Source: Acidobacteriota bacterium
Lineage (GTDB): Bacteria; Acidobacteriota; Blastocatellia; Pyrinomonadales; Pyrinomonadaceae
Assembly: GCA_023389035.1 (NCBI GenBank)
Contig: JAEWFC010000015.1
Location: 62,001-126,000 of the forward strand
Direction of reading: 5' to 3'
Length of the DNA stretch: 64,000 bases
Of the stretch, positions 9,441-18,700 are shown piece after piece (position 1 is the first letter of the stretch; the number at the start of each line of letters is the position of its first letter). A program made the translations under genes and the position numbers. Under the pieces are notes generated by a model, which worked only from the letters and a program-made list of their open reading frames with translations, had not been told where the DNA came from and ran no database searches.

Positions 9441-10742
9441 ATGACTGAAGAAAAACTCGTTCGGGGCATTAGCCGCTGGGATCTAACGGCGATCATCATT
9501 AACACGATCATCGGAGCGGGGATCTTTGGCCTGCCGGCAAAGGTGCACGCACTGATCGGCACATGGAGCCTGATCGCATTTGTCGCCTGCGCCGTGATCA
9601 TCAGCTTTATCGTCCTATGCTATGCGGAGGTTTCGAGCAGATTTTCAGCTACCGGCGGGCCGTATCTTTATGCACGCGAGGCTCTCGGACCAGTGGTCGG
9701 CTTTGAGGTCGGTTGGTTGTACTGGATCGTCCGGGTCGCGACGTTTGCGGCTAACTGCAATCTGCTTGTGACGTACTTCGGGTTTTTTGTTCCGGAAGCA
9801 AGCCAGGGAACGTTCAGAGTCGTAGCCATCACGGTTGTCATTGCGGTGATCTTTGGCGTTAACCTCATCGGAGTAAAACAATCAGCGTGGATGACCAATC
9901 TGTTCACAGCCGGGAAGCTGATCCCGCTCTTTGTATTTGTCACTGTCGGGATCTTCTTCATCCAGCCCGCCAATTTTTCTTTCGAAAGCGTACCCGAATA
10001 CGGGGCCTTCTCGACCGCCGTACTGCTTCTTATTTATGCTTTCGTCGGTTTCGAGGTCGGTGTGGTGGTGGGCGGTGAAACAAAAGATCCGCAGCGGAGT
10101 ATGCCGTTCGCCCTATTGACAGCTGTAGCGGTAGTGGCTGTTCTCTATATCCTGATCCAGATCGTAAGCGTCGGGACACTGCCCGGCCTCGCGTCATCGG
10201 AACGCCCACTTGCTGACGCGGCTGCAACGTTTATGGGTACGTTTGGGGCGGCGTTCATCACGGTCGGAGCCTTGATCTCCATCTTGGGAAACCTGAATGT
10301 TGGGCTTTTGGGCAGCACACGTCTGCTTTTCGCGATGTCTGAGCAGCGCGATCTTCCGTCTGCTCTTAGCCTTACCCACTCAACGTTCAAGACACCGTGG
10401 GTTTCGATCGTCTTAACGTCTGCCGTCATTCTGATATTTACAATCTATTCGACGTTTCTCACCGCTGTCGCCTTCGCCACGATCGCGAGGCTTCTTGTTT
10501 ACGCAACCACGTGCATCTCATTACCGATGCTAAGAAGAGATCCGGATGCACCGAAGGCGAGATTCGTGGCCCCGATGGGCGTCGTCGCAGCAGTGCTATC
10601 TCTGGCACTAATAGTCTGGCTCCTGACTCGTGTCGACTTCGCCAAGGAAGCTCTTCCGATAATGGTCGCTGCCGGAATCGGCCTGGTCATTTTCGGAACT
10701 TACCGCTTTCTACGCAAACCCGTGTCCGCGGAAACGTCCTGA
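9441..10742 (+). CDS. APC-family amino-acid permease
   Basis: A 433-residue inner-membrane protein with about twelve hydrophobic segments. The first helix carries the unwound-helix motif of the amino acid-polyamine-organocation superfamily (NTIIGAGIFGLPAK, about residues 17-30), and the following segment has YAEVSSRFSATGGPYLYAREA, typical of the family. It would import an amino acid or polyamine by cation symport or exchange; the substrate cannot be assigned. It is followed after four bases by a secreted FG-GAP-like protein gene, suggesting co-transcription without an obvious functional link. Confidence 0.92.
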   Translation: MTEEKLVRGISRWDLTAIIINTIIGAGIFGLPAKVHALIGTWSLIAFVACAVIISFIVLCYAEVSSRFSATGGPYLYAREALGPVVGFEVGWLYWIVRVATFAANCNLLVTYFGFFVPEASQGTFRVVAITVVIAVIFGVNLIGVKQSAWMTNLFTAGKLIPLFVFVTVGIFFIQPANFSFESVPEYGAFSTAVLLLIYAFVGFEVGVVVGGETKDPQRSMPFALLTAVAVVAVLYILIQIVSVGTLPGLASSERPLADAAATFMGTFGAAFITVGALISILGNLNVGLLGSTRLLFAMSEQRDLPSALSLTHSTFKTPWVSIVLTSAVILIFTIYSTFLTAVAFATIARLLVYATTCISLPMLRRDPDAPKARFVAPMGVVAAVLSLALIVWLLTRVDFAKEALPIMVAAGIGLVIFGTYRFLRKPVSAETS

Positions 10743-10746
10743 TCTA

Positions 10747-11571
10747 ATGAAGCTAAAACTGAAACACCATATGCGGAATGCGATCAATGTTCTGGGGCTG
10801 CTGGTCCTGTCCTTTTCGCTTGCTAAATCGCAGGTAGCGATCGCGGATCTGTCGACCGGATCGTTGTTAGGCGGATCAGAGAATGGAAAATGGCTGACTG
10901 CGGCACAGATGGCCCCAAAGATGAAGAAGCAGATGGAGTTCAAGCTGATCGGATGGAACGGGGTTGAAGAAGGCGGCGTGTCCATGGCGGCGTTCCGTGG
11001 TGAGTCGGAGATTTGCGGCGATTACTGGAGTTTCGAGTTTGAACTGGAAATGGATAACGGTGTAGGAATAGACACTACGGCAAAATGGAACCCTGCACCC
11101 AGAAATGCCGTGAAGATCCCTAATTCGAACGCAATATATAAAACGGTGGTTCAGAACTTCCTACGTTCAAAAGGAATTCTCTCGCCGACCGTTGCTATCG
11201 ACAATGTTTACCGGATCGATCTGGATGGAGACGGCACGGACGAAGTGCTTATATCCGCGACCCGCTACGCGAAGGGTATGATGGACGGCCAGACTATCGG
11301 CGATTACTCATTCACGCTTCTCCGTTCGGTTCACGGAGGCAAATCGGTCGACCATTTGCTTGACGGCGAATTCTTCTCTAAACGTCCGCCGGAAGATCAT
11401 TGGCCGCCTAACGTTTACGCGATCGACGCCGTTGCTGATCTGAACGGTGACGGAAAAATGGAGATCTTGGTTTCAAGCAGCTACTACGAAGGCAGTTCTC
11501 ATGCGGTATTCGAATACTCCGGTGGCAAGCCGGTGGCGGTGAAAGAGCTTGCTGCCGAATGCGGACTCTAG
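10747..11571 (+). CDS. Exported protein with FG-GAP/VCBS-like calcium-binding repeats
   Basis: Protein of 274 residues, not matched to a named family. A hydrophobic N-terminal segment (about residues 14-27) suggests export. Two Asp/Gly-rich loops, RIDLDGDGTDEVLIS and VADLNGDGKMEILVS, are typical of FG-GAP/VCBS beta-propeller blades and resemble calcium-binding DxDxDG loops. The rest is beta-rich. It begins four bases after the permease stop and ends eight bases before the convergent epimerase gene. Function unknown; binding or scaffold roles are typical of such propellers. Confidence 0.72.
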   Translation: MKLKLKHHMRNAINVLGLLVLSFSLAKSQVAIADLSTGSLLGGSENGKWLTAAQMAPKMKKQMEFKLIGWNGVEEGGVSMAAFRGESEICGDYWSFEFELEMDNGVGIDTTAKWNPAPRNAVKIPNSNAIYKTVVQNFLRSKGILSPTVAIDNVYRIDLDGDGTDEVLISATRYAKGMMDGQTIGDYSFTLLRSVHGGKSVDHLLDGEFFSKRPPEDHWPPNVYAIDAVADLNGDGKMEILVSSSYYEGSSHAVFEYSGGKPVAVKELAAECGL

Positions 11572-11578
11572 CCCTGAC

Positions 11579-12610
11579 CTATCGAAAAACATCATTTCCG
11601 AGCACGGTCGATCTGATGTAGTTGACAGTATCGTTAAGGGTTTCCTGCGGGTCGCGAGGGTCAAACCCGAGTTCCTCGCGGGCCTTGGCCGCGTCGAGAT
11701 ACCAGAAATGTTCAGCTTGCTCGACCTCTTTCGAGGCCACCGGCGAGGATCTTCCCCAGTTCGTGAAGACCGACTCGATCATACTCGAAGCCGCTGTGGC
11801 GAACTTTTTCGGCACCGAGAGCATTGGTGCAGACACACCCGACAGCCTCGCAAGGCGACCGAAAAACTCCGCAAATGTCATGTTTGCGGATCCTAATAAA
11901 TAGCGTTCCTGATGCCGCCCCTTTTCCGCGGCTGCGATGAATGCGGCCGCTGCATCCCGAACGTCGACGATGCTCAGCCCACCGCCGGGACAGTACGGGA
12001 TCTTACGCCCGAGAAAATCTAAGACGATCTTTGTCGAACTCAACCTTTCATCGCCGGGCCCGAGCAGCAGCGTCGGGTTCATTATGACCAGTCGCCGGCC
12101 GTCACCGTCAAAATCTTCCAAAGCAGTCCGCTCCTGGTAATACTTAGACGCGTAGTAGGCCCACTGAGAGAGGATCGCTACCGGCGGAGGGTAAGTTTCG
12201 TCAAACGTTTGCTCATCTTCGCTTACCGCGATCGTGCCGCTCGACGATGCGAGCACAATGGTCTTAACTCCCGCGTCCTTGGCCGCCGCACATAGGACGC
12301 GCGTACCTTCGACGTGGACAGTGTTCATCGCCGCGGCGTCATTGTTGTCCCGAGAAACCTTACCCGCAAGATGATAGATCACCGAAACGCCCTTAACCGC
12401 TTCGGAAACCACTGCAGGATCAGTGACGGTTCCATTGAAGGGTTGCACGCCGGCCGCGATCATCAAACCGGGTACTGACGACGCTAGAACGCGGACTTGG
12501 GATTCCCCGCGTTCCAGCAACTGGCTTACGATCTCGGCACCAAGAAAACCTGTGCCTCCGGTAACTAGAACGACGTCTTTGTTTTTAGCAGGTGATCTTT
12601 TCTTTGCCAT
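11579..12610 (-). CDS. NAD-dependent epimerase/dehydratase (dihydroflavonol-reductase-like)
   Basis: A 343-residue extended short-chain dehydrogenase. The dinucleotide motif is VTGGTGFLG near residue 17, and the catalytic pair is in YYASKYYQE (YxxxK). The closest general resemblance is to dihydroflavonol-4-reductase/hopanoid-associated sugar epimerase types, which act on NDP-sugars or ketone lipids. It is downstream of the M16 peptidase gene on the same strand, separated by 61 bases that contain a strong hairpin, so coupling is possible but not certain. Confidence 0.85.
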   Translation of the reverse strand: MAKKRSPAKNKDVVLVTGGTGFLGAEIVSQLLERGESQVRVLASSVPGLMIAAGVQPFNGTVTDPAVVSEAVKGVSVIYHLAGKVSRDNNDAAAMNTVHVEGTRVLCAAAKDAGVKTIVLASSSGTIAVSEDEQTFDETYPPPVAILSQWAYYASKYYQERTALEDFDGDGRRLVIMNPTLLLGPGDERLSSTKIVLDFLGRKIPYCPGGGLSIVDVRDAAAAFIAAAEKGRHQERYLLGSANMTFAEFFGRLARLSGVSAPMLSVPKKFATAASSMIESVFTNWGRSSPVASKEVEQAEHFWYLDAAKAREELGFDPRDPQETLNDTVNYIRSTVLGNDVFR

Positions 12611-12629
12611 CGGTCAATATTGCTATGAA

Positions 12630-12657
12630 GCCACCGGCGGTTTGGCTCGCCGGCGGC
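12630..12657 (-). terminator. Intercistronic GC-rich hairpin
   Basis: A 10-bp arm pair (GCCACCGGCG and CGCCGGCGGC, one mismatch, 8-nt loop) lies between the M16 gene and the epimerase gene. There is no T-tract on either strand, so it may be a processing or attenuation hairpin, not a simple terminator. Confidence 0.4.
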
Positions 12658-12671
12658 AAATGAACATTAGA

Positions 12672-15479
12672 TCACTTCAAAAGGATCGGTTCACCGAATC
12701 CGAGCTCTTTCAGACGCGGCAGCTGGGTTTTTGCGTCTCCCACAATGAGCCAAAACATTCTGCCGCTATTCAGGTATTTACCCGAAAGATCGCGGATGTT
12801 CGCAACTGTCATGTCCCGCACGATCTGTTCCCGCTGCTTAACGTAATCGGGCTTCCATCCGTACTTGCTGACATTGTCTAATAAGTTCAGTTTTGCTCCA
12901 GCCGTTTCAAATGTCCGCGCGTTACTCTTGATGAGAAAGCTCTTGGTTGTCGCCAGGTCCGCGTCCGAGAACGTCTTCGGATACTGATCGATAATGTTCT
13001 TGATCAGCTGGGCAGCCTCAAGTGTCACATTAGCACGGATGCCGCTTTGGATCGTGAACGGCCCGGCCGCCTCGGTTCCCGAAAACCCCGAGTTGATCCC
13101 ATACGTATATCCCTTCCCTTCGCGAAGCTCCTGCGTCAAACGGGATGCAAAACCTCCGCCGCCGAGGATGTAATTCATCACGACCGCAGGATAGTAGTCC
13201 TTGTCTACCTGCGACAGAGCCGGGTAGCCGACCCTGAATACGGACTGCACCGCCCCCGGGACATCATAAAAGTAAACTTGTGCCTTCTCGGGGGCTGCCG
13301 GCGTTGCGGGATTCGGAATAACAACCTTCTTTGCCGCCCACCGTTTATTGATGCCCGACAACGGGTCAATTATCTTTGCCTGATTCAGATCGCCCACAAT
13401 GTGCATTCGAGCAACGCTCGGCGACATGCTCTTCGCGTAGAACGCTTTAAGGTTATCAAGCGTGATGCTGCCAACCGAAGCGGTCGTCCCGAGGATATTC
13501 TTCGCACGAATGTTCCCTGCACCGTACACGAGCTCATTAAACTTCGACTGAGCGATCATGTTCGGATTACCCTCAAGCTGCCGGATCTGGCTGATCACGC
13601 TCTGCTTGACGAGATCGAATTCCTTTTCGTCCCAACGCGGCTCAAGCAATATCTCTTCTACCAGAGCGATCGTTTGGGGATAGTTTCTCGCGAGCGTGGT
13701 GCCGGTGATCCGAATGCTTTCGGTACCCGCAGAAACGTTGATAGAGGCTCCGAGCTGCTTAATTGCCTCTTCGAGCTGCTCAGGCGTTTTGTTCTTGGTA
13801 CCCTGCGTCATCATGCGGGCCATCATGTTGGCGACGCCGACCTTGTTAATGTCCTCCAGCAGCAGGCCTCCGTCGATCGCGAGGTTAAAATTCACCAGCG
13901 GAACTTCATTGTTTTCGATACCGTAAACCCTCAGGCCATTAGCAAGCGTTCGCTGCCAAACAGCCGGTATCTGCAGCTTTGGTTCAGGGCCGTACGGCGG
14001 CTCGACACTGCGGTCGAATGATGACGGCGTCTTTTCATATTCAGCCTCTACCCTCGGATCGACAGCCGATTCCGCCCCCTGAACGATCGGCTCTTCCACA
14101 ACCTCTGCACGTTTGGAACCGCTCAAGGCGAGTTCCTGCTTGCCCTTAGGAACAAAGGAGGTCGCAACGAAGTTCTTGCCTTTGAAATATTTCTGATAGA
14201 CGCGTGCGACATCTGCTGGCGTGACCGCCATAACGCTATCGATCTCTTTTGAGATATAACCGGGGTCGCCGGCGAAGATATTTCCCTGAGCAAGCTGAAC
14301 TCCTTTGCCGAGCACGCTCGAAAGAGAACCATAGAAATTAGTCTCGAGGCCGGCCTTAATACGATCCAGGTCGCCTTGCGAAATACCTTCTTTTTCAAAT
14401 TTCGCAAATGCCTCTCCGGCGGCGGCCGCAACTTCGTCGAGCTTTTTGTCCGCGAACGCGCGGATGACCAGGTGTGCCTGGCCCGCGAGTTCCGATTGCC
14501 GGTTGAACATCACGACGTTCGGCGCCAGCTTTTTGTCTTCTACGATCACCTGATAGAACGGAGCCTTTTTCCCCTCGGTCAAGTAAGTCGCGAGTACGTC
14601 GAGAGCGTAAGAGTCCGGGTGATACTGTTCGACCGTCGGCCACGCCATCGTAAGTTCCGGCAGGCGGGCAAAGTTATCTTCGTGAAACAGCTTCACTGTT
14701 TCCTTTACAACGCCCGGACGCTTGGCAAGGGGTTCCACCTCTTCGCCGCGTTTGATCTCGCTGAAATATTTCTCAACCCACTTCCTGGCCTGTGCGGTAT
14801 CAAAATCGCCTGCGACCACCAGCGTTACGTTATTAGGTACGTACCATCGTCTGAAGAATTCCTTAACATCCTCAAGCTCAGCGTTCTGCAGATCCTCCAG
14901 GGAGCCGATTACCTGCCAGTTGTAGGGGTGATCCGCCGGGTAAAGAGCTTTATCGATAACGTAGCTTGTGTGGCCATAAGGGACGTTGTCCACGCCTTGG
15001 CGCTTTTCGTTTTTAACGACCTGCTTTTCCTTTTCGAGCACCGGCTCTGTCACTGTGTTGATAAACCACCCGAGCTTATCCGCCTCGGCCCAAAGCATCT
15101 TTTCAAGCGCGTCATTAGGAACGGTCTGCAGATAGTTCGTACGGTCTCGGTTCGTCGAGCCATTTGCTCCGGAACCACCGATCCTTGCGGAAAGTTTGTC
15201 GAGCCCGCCCTTGCCCAGGTTCTCAGATTCCAGGAACAGCAGGTGTTCGAACATATGAGCAAACCCTGTCCGGCCCTCTTTCTCGCGAGCCGAGCCCACG
15301 TGTGCGGTTAGCGATACGGCCACGACCGGATCAGACCGGTCCACATGAAAGACAACATCAAGGCCGTTAGGGAGCGTGAATTTCTCATACTCTATCTTGA
15401 ATGCCGGCGCCTTTTGCGCGGTCAGCAAAGATGTCGAGACGAGTAAAGCTAGGGTTAAGGTCAATATCTTCTTGCTCAT
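12672..15479 (-). CDS. M16 family zinc peptidase (double-unit, insulinase-like)
   Basis: An exported 935-residue peptidase made of two M16 units. A signal peptide covers about residues 1-21. The N-terminal unit has the inverted zinc motif HMFEH at residues 75-79 and a downstream Glu (ELEDVKEFF) as third ligand. The second unit (from about residue 510) lacks HxxEH but keeps the substrate-binding Arg/Tyr region (GGGFASRLTQELREGKGYTY). This one-chain, two-unit architecture is common for periplasmic M16 peptidases that degrade small peptides. It is preceded by a 41-residue prepilin-like gene on the opposite strand. Confidence 0.94.
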   Translation of the reverse strand: MSKKILTLTLALLVSTSLLTAQKAPAFKIEYEKFTLPNGLDVVFHVDRSDPVVAVSLTAHVGSAREKEGRTGFAHMFEHLLFLESENLGKGGLDKLSARIGGSGANGSTNRDRTNYLQTVPNDALEKMLWAEADKLGWFINTVTEPVLEKEKQVVKNEKRQGVDNVPYGHTSYVIDKALYPADHPYNWQVIGSLEDLQNAELEDVKEFFRRWYVPNNVTLVVAGDFDTAQARKWVEKYFSEIKRGEEVEPLAKRPGVVKETVKLFHEDNFARLPELTMAWPTVEQYHPDSYALDVLATYLTEGKKAPFYQVIVEDKKLAPNVVMFNRQSELAGQAHLVIRAFADKKLDEVAAAAGEAFAKFEKEGISQGDLDRIKAGLETNFYGSLSSVLGKGVQLAQGNIFAGDPGYISKEIDSVMAVTPADVARVYQKYFKGKNFVATSFVPKGKQELALSGSKRAEVVEEPIVQGAESAVDPRVEAEYEKTPSSFDRSVEPPYGPEPKLQIPAVWQRTLANGLRVYGIENNEVPLVNFNLAIDGGLLLEDINKVGVANMMARMMTQGTKNKTPEQLEEAIKQLGASINVSAGTESIRITGTTLARNYPQTIALVEEILLEPRWDEKEFDLVKQSVISQIRQLEGNPNMIAQSKFNELVYGAGNIRAKNILGTTASVGSITLDNLKAFYAKSMSPSVARMHIVGDLNQAKIIDPLSGINKRWAAKKVVIPNPATPAAPEKAQVYFYDVPGAVQSVFRVGYPALSQVDKDYYPAVVMNYILGGGGFASRLTQELREGKGYTYGINSGFSGTEAAGPFTIQSGIRANVTLEAAQLIKNIIDQYPKTFSDADLATTKSFLIKSNARTFETAGAKLNLLDNVSKYGWKPDYVKQREQIVRDMTVANIRDLSGKYLNSGRMFWLIVGDAKTQLPRLKELGFGEPILLK

Positions 15480-15633
15480 AATTTCATTAGGTGGATGTTT
15501 TCTTTAGGATCCGGGATAATACGTGCCCAATATCAAAAAAAGTTTCGGCGAATGATAGTTTTCAGTTCGATCGCTCGCATTCATAACTGGTGGCAATAAT
15601 GCACCCAAATCATAAACTTTAGGAGATAATAAA

Positions 15634-15759
15634 ATGAAAGAAACAATCAAACGCGTTAAAAGCAACCTCGGCTTCACTCTGATCGAACTGCTCGTAGTGA
15701 CAGCTTCCGTTCCGGTACTGATCGGACTTCTGCTTCCTGCGATCCAGAACGCTCGATAG
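15634..15759 (+). CDS. 41-residue prepilin-like micro-protein
   Basis: A very short ORF with an AGGAG ribosome site at 15621-15625, eight bases before the ATG. The peptide has a positive leader (MKETIKRVKSNLG), the prepilin-peptidase site G/F with Glu at mature position 5 (GFTLIELLVV), and a hydrophobic helix ending IGLLLPAIQNAR, then stops. The LLLPAIQ ending is the junction seen in planctomycete/acidobacterial DUF1559-type pseudopilins, but here the globular domain is missing. It is either a stand-alone mini-pilin or the 5' stub of a decayed pseudopilin gene. No pilus assembly genes are nearby. Confidence 0.6.
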   Translation: MKETIKRVKSNLGFTLIELLVVTASVPVLIGLLLPAIQNAR

Positions 15760-15767
15760 TCTGCGGC

Positions 15768-15787
15768 GAGGCCCTTTCGGGGGCCTC
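15768..15787 (+). terminator. Hairpin after the prepilin-like gene
   Basis: A 7-bp perfect stem (GAGGCCC with GGGCCTC, 6-nt loop) lies 9 bases after the micro-gene stop and abuts the convergent ElbD-like gene stop. The tail is not T-rich, so termination is plausible but not strong. Confidence 0.5.
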
Positions 15788-18700
15788 TACTCATCTATCA
15801 CCGGTTCCTGCTTACGGCTTTTCCTGCGTTCCGCTTTCCACGACTTCCGAATAGCTGCAACGTCAAACTTGTCCCGTTTCCCGTCCCGCATATTCTCTAC
15901 CTCGTGCTGCACCCGGGCAGCGATCAAACGGTAGGCTTCCGTGTTCGGAACACCATCGGTCATCTCTCGAAGCTCCTCATATGAAAGGAACTTCCCGATC
16001 TTCGCTCCCACTTTTGCTCCGATACTTTGACGCGCGGGTACCGTCATTCCCTTGGGATACGCTTCAAACGTTCCCCATAAATGGATCGGGAGAATTCCGA
16101 TCTTCTGGTTAAGGGCAAGATAACCGATCACTGGCTTGAATTCCGCTATTTCTCCGGTCAGCGAACGCGTCCCCTCAGGGAAGATCAGGGCGTTGTAGCC
16201 CTCATTTAAGATGCGTGTTACGTGGCGTAGTGATTGCCGCAAACTTCCTGTCCGCTCTATCGGAACAAGCGTCGTGAAATTGTTCATATATGCACGCTTG
16301 TATTTTGTGTCGAACCAATAATCGGCAGCAGCGACCGCAACGGTCTGCTCAGCGACGTCCCTGCCGAGAGCCTTTTTAACGAGGCCCGTATCGATGTGCG
16401 AAGCGTGGTTCGGTGCGACGATGAAGTTCACATGCTGAGGGACATTTCCCTGTCCTTCGATGGTAGTGTCGAGAACGTTCGTGTAAAGACGTTCCTGTGC
16501 AAAATCAACGGCGGCATTTCCGATACGGCGAACGAGCGATGGTATGTGGATCTCTTCGTCGTCTCTACGCTCCTCGGTCTTGGGCTCGTCTGCAAGCCGT
16601 TTAGACTTATCGACACGCTGAACTGCTGTAAGTAGTTCGCGAACCGATTGGACCTCATTCAGCGTATCCGGTGAAAGCACACGCCCTCCGGCATCCTCGA
16701 CGGCCGCCTGAAGCTCAACGAACATCAACGAATCGAACCCTAGGTCGCTGAGGCGGTCCTCTATCAGAACATCGGATAGCGGCCGGCTGGAAACGGTGGC
16801 GACGATCTTTCGTATCCACAGCATGTTGTCGTCGCCTTTCGATTCTGCGACGTCACGGGTCTTCTTGCGGTCCCGTTCTTCAAGAGCGGTGAGCATTTCC
16901 ACGACCTCGGGGCGTTTGACCTTACGCGTTGCTGTTCGCGGCAGTTCGAAAGGCGTGATATGCACCACCTTTACACGTTTGAAGAAAGGTATGCCCGCAG
17001 AAACTTCCCGGAAGTGCTCCTCAATTCGTTTATTGGCCTCGGCCCTGGTTAGTGCAATGTCGTGCTCATAGTCCGGAACGACGAGGGCAGCGATCTTCTC
17101 ACCGCCATCTTCATCCGGCAGCCCTACAACACTTAGCTCCTTTATGGCAGGAGTTTTGCTGTAAATGTCCTCGATCTCATCAGGATAGATATTCTTTCCG
17201 TTCGAATCGATGATGACATCCTTCGAGCGCCCTACTATGAACAAATTTCCGTCGTCGTCGATCCTCCCAAGATCACCCGTTCGCAGCCAGCGGTCCTGAA
17301 GTACAGCCTCTGTCGCTTCCTCGTTATTATAGTAGCCGAGCATTACATTCTGGCCGCGGGCGATGACCTCTCCGACGCCATTGGCATCCGGGTCAGCGAT
17401 CTTCACCTCGACTCCGGGCAGCGGCTTACCGACGCTGCCGCGGAGAAGCTTGTTCCCGGGCCGCGCGACCGTGAGAACCGGCGATGATTCCGTTAGCCCA
17501 TATCCTTCCAGCACGGTAAACCCGAGCCCGTGAAGGTCCTTTTGAACTTTTTCACTAAGTGCCGATCCGCCGGAGATCAGGTAACGCATCTTGCCGCCCA
17601 TTCCCTGATGTATCGGGAAGAAGACGATCGGGCCAAGATTAAATGGCGTGTTATCCCGTATCCATGCGTTGAGCTCGATCATGCTGTCGGCCGCATCCGC
17701 GATCCAGTCACCGCGTTCTCGCAGCCTCGTCTTGATCCGTCGGTGCAGCATTTCCCAAAGTGCCGGGACGCCCACCATACCGGTGACATGGCCGTTCTCA
17801 ATCGCGTGGGTGAGCTCTTCGCTGGTCAGTTCATCCAGGTATGTTATCTGCGTGCCGTTTGAGAACGGCGTTAGAAACCCGGCCGAGAACTCGAACGTGT
17901 GATGCATCGGCAGCACCGATAGCACACCGTCGGTAATGTCCATATCCAGCACGCTCGACAGCATCGAGATCATGTTGGTGAAGTTCTTGTGCGTAAGCAT
18001 CACGGCCTTTGGCTTGCCCGTGGTCCCGGAGGTAAATATTAACGATGCGACATCATTCCCCAAGACCTTGGGTGGCAGCAAAGCGAGACGCTTTGCTTCC
18101 TCGACCTCGCCGGGCATCTCGAATACGTCATCGAAGCTCCAGACATTGACGCCCGCGGTTATCGCCTCATCCAATTTTACTTTCAGCTCCTGATTCTCCC
18201 CCGCCAGCTTCGGTGAGATCACGATCGCGGAGGCTTCCCCGGCCTTTGCGAAATTTACGATCTCTTCGACCGAGCTTGCCGGGTCGATCGGGATCGCGGT
18301 CGCACCGGCCTTTAGAATTCCGAAATAGGTCATGCCCCATTCGGGCATATTGTGTGAGAACAAGATCACTCGATCGCCATGGGCTATCCCTTTATCGGCA
18401 AGAAAACCCGCGGCTCGCAGCGTGAGCTCGCGAACGTCTTCGAATGTGTATTGCTCTTTCCGCCCATTTCGCTCGATACGCATTGCGACACGCGTCGGGA
18501 ATCGCTTAGTTGACGTATCAAAAAGATCAAGCAGGTCCTTGTACGTATGCGAGCGCTTTTCCTGGGTTTTCAGCTCTTCTTCCAGAGTCGGCAAGACCCA
18601 TTTACGCATTCCGGGGAAATGGACGTTGAGCCAGTAGTCATACCAATCGAGGCGCTCGGGATACCACGGCAACAGGTGCTTTTCCTTTTCCTTGATAACC

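Noticed and set aside
12672..15311. Open frames of over 300 codons antisense to the M16 peptidase (13047-14021, 14376-15311)
   Set aside because: They mirror the codon structure of the real gene; no family motif is present.
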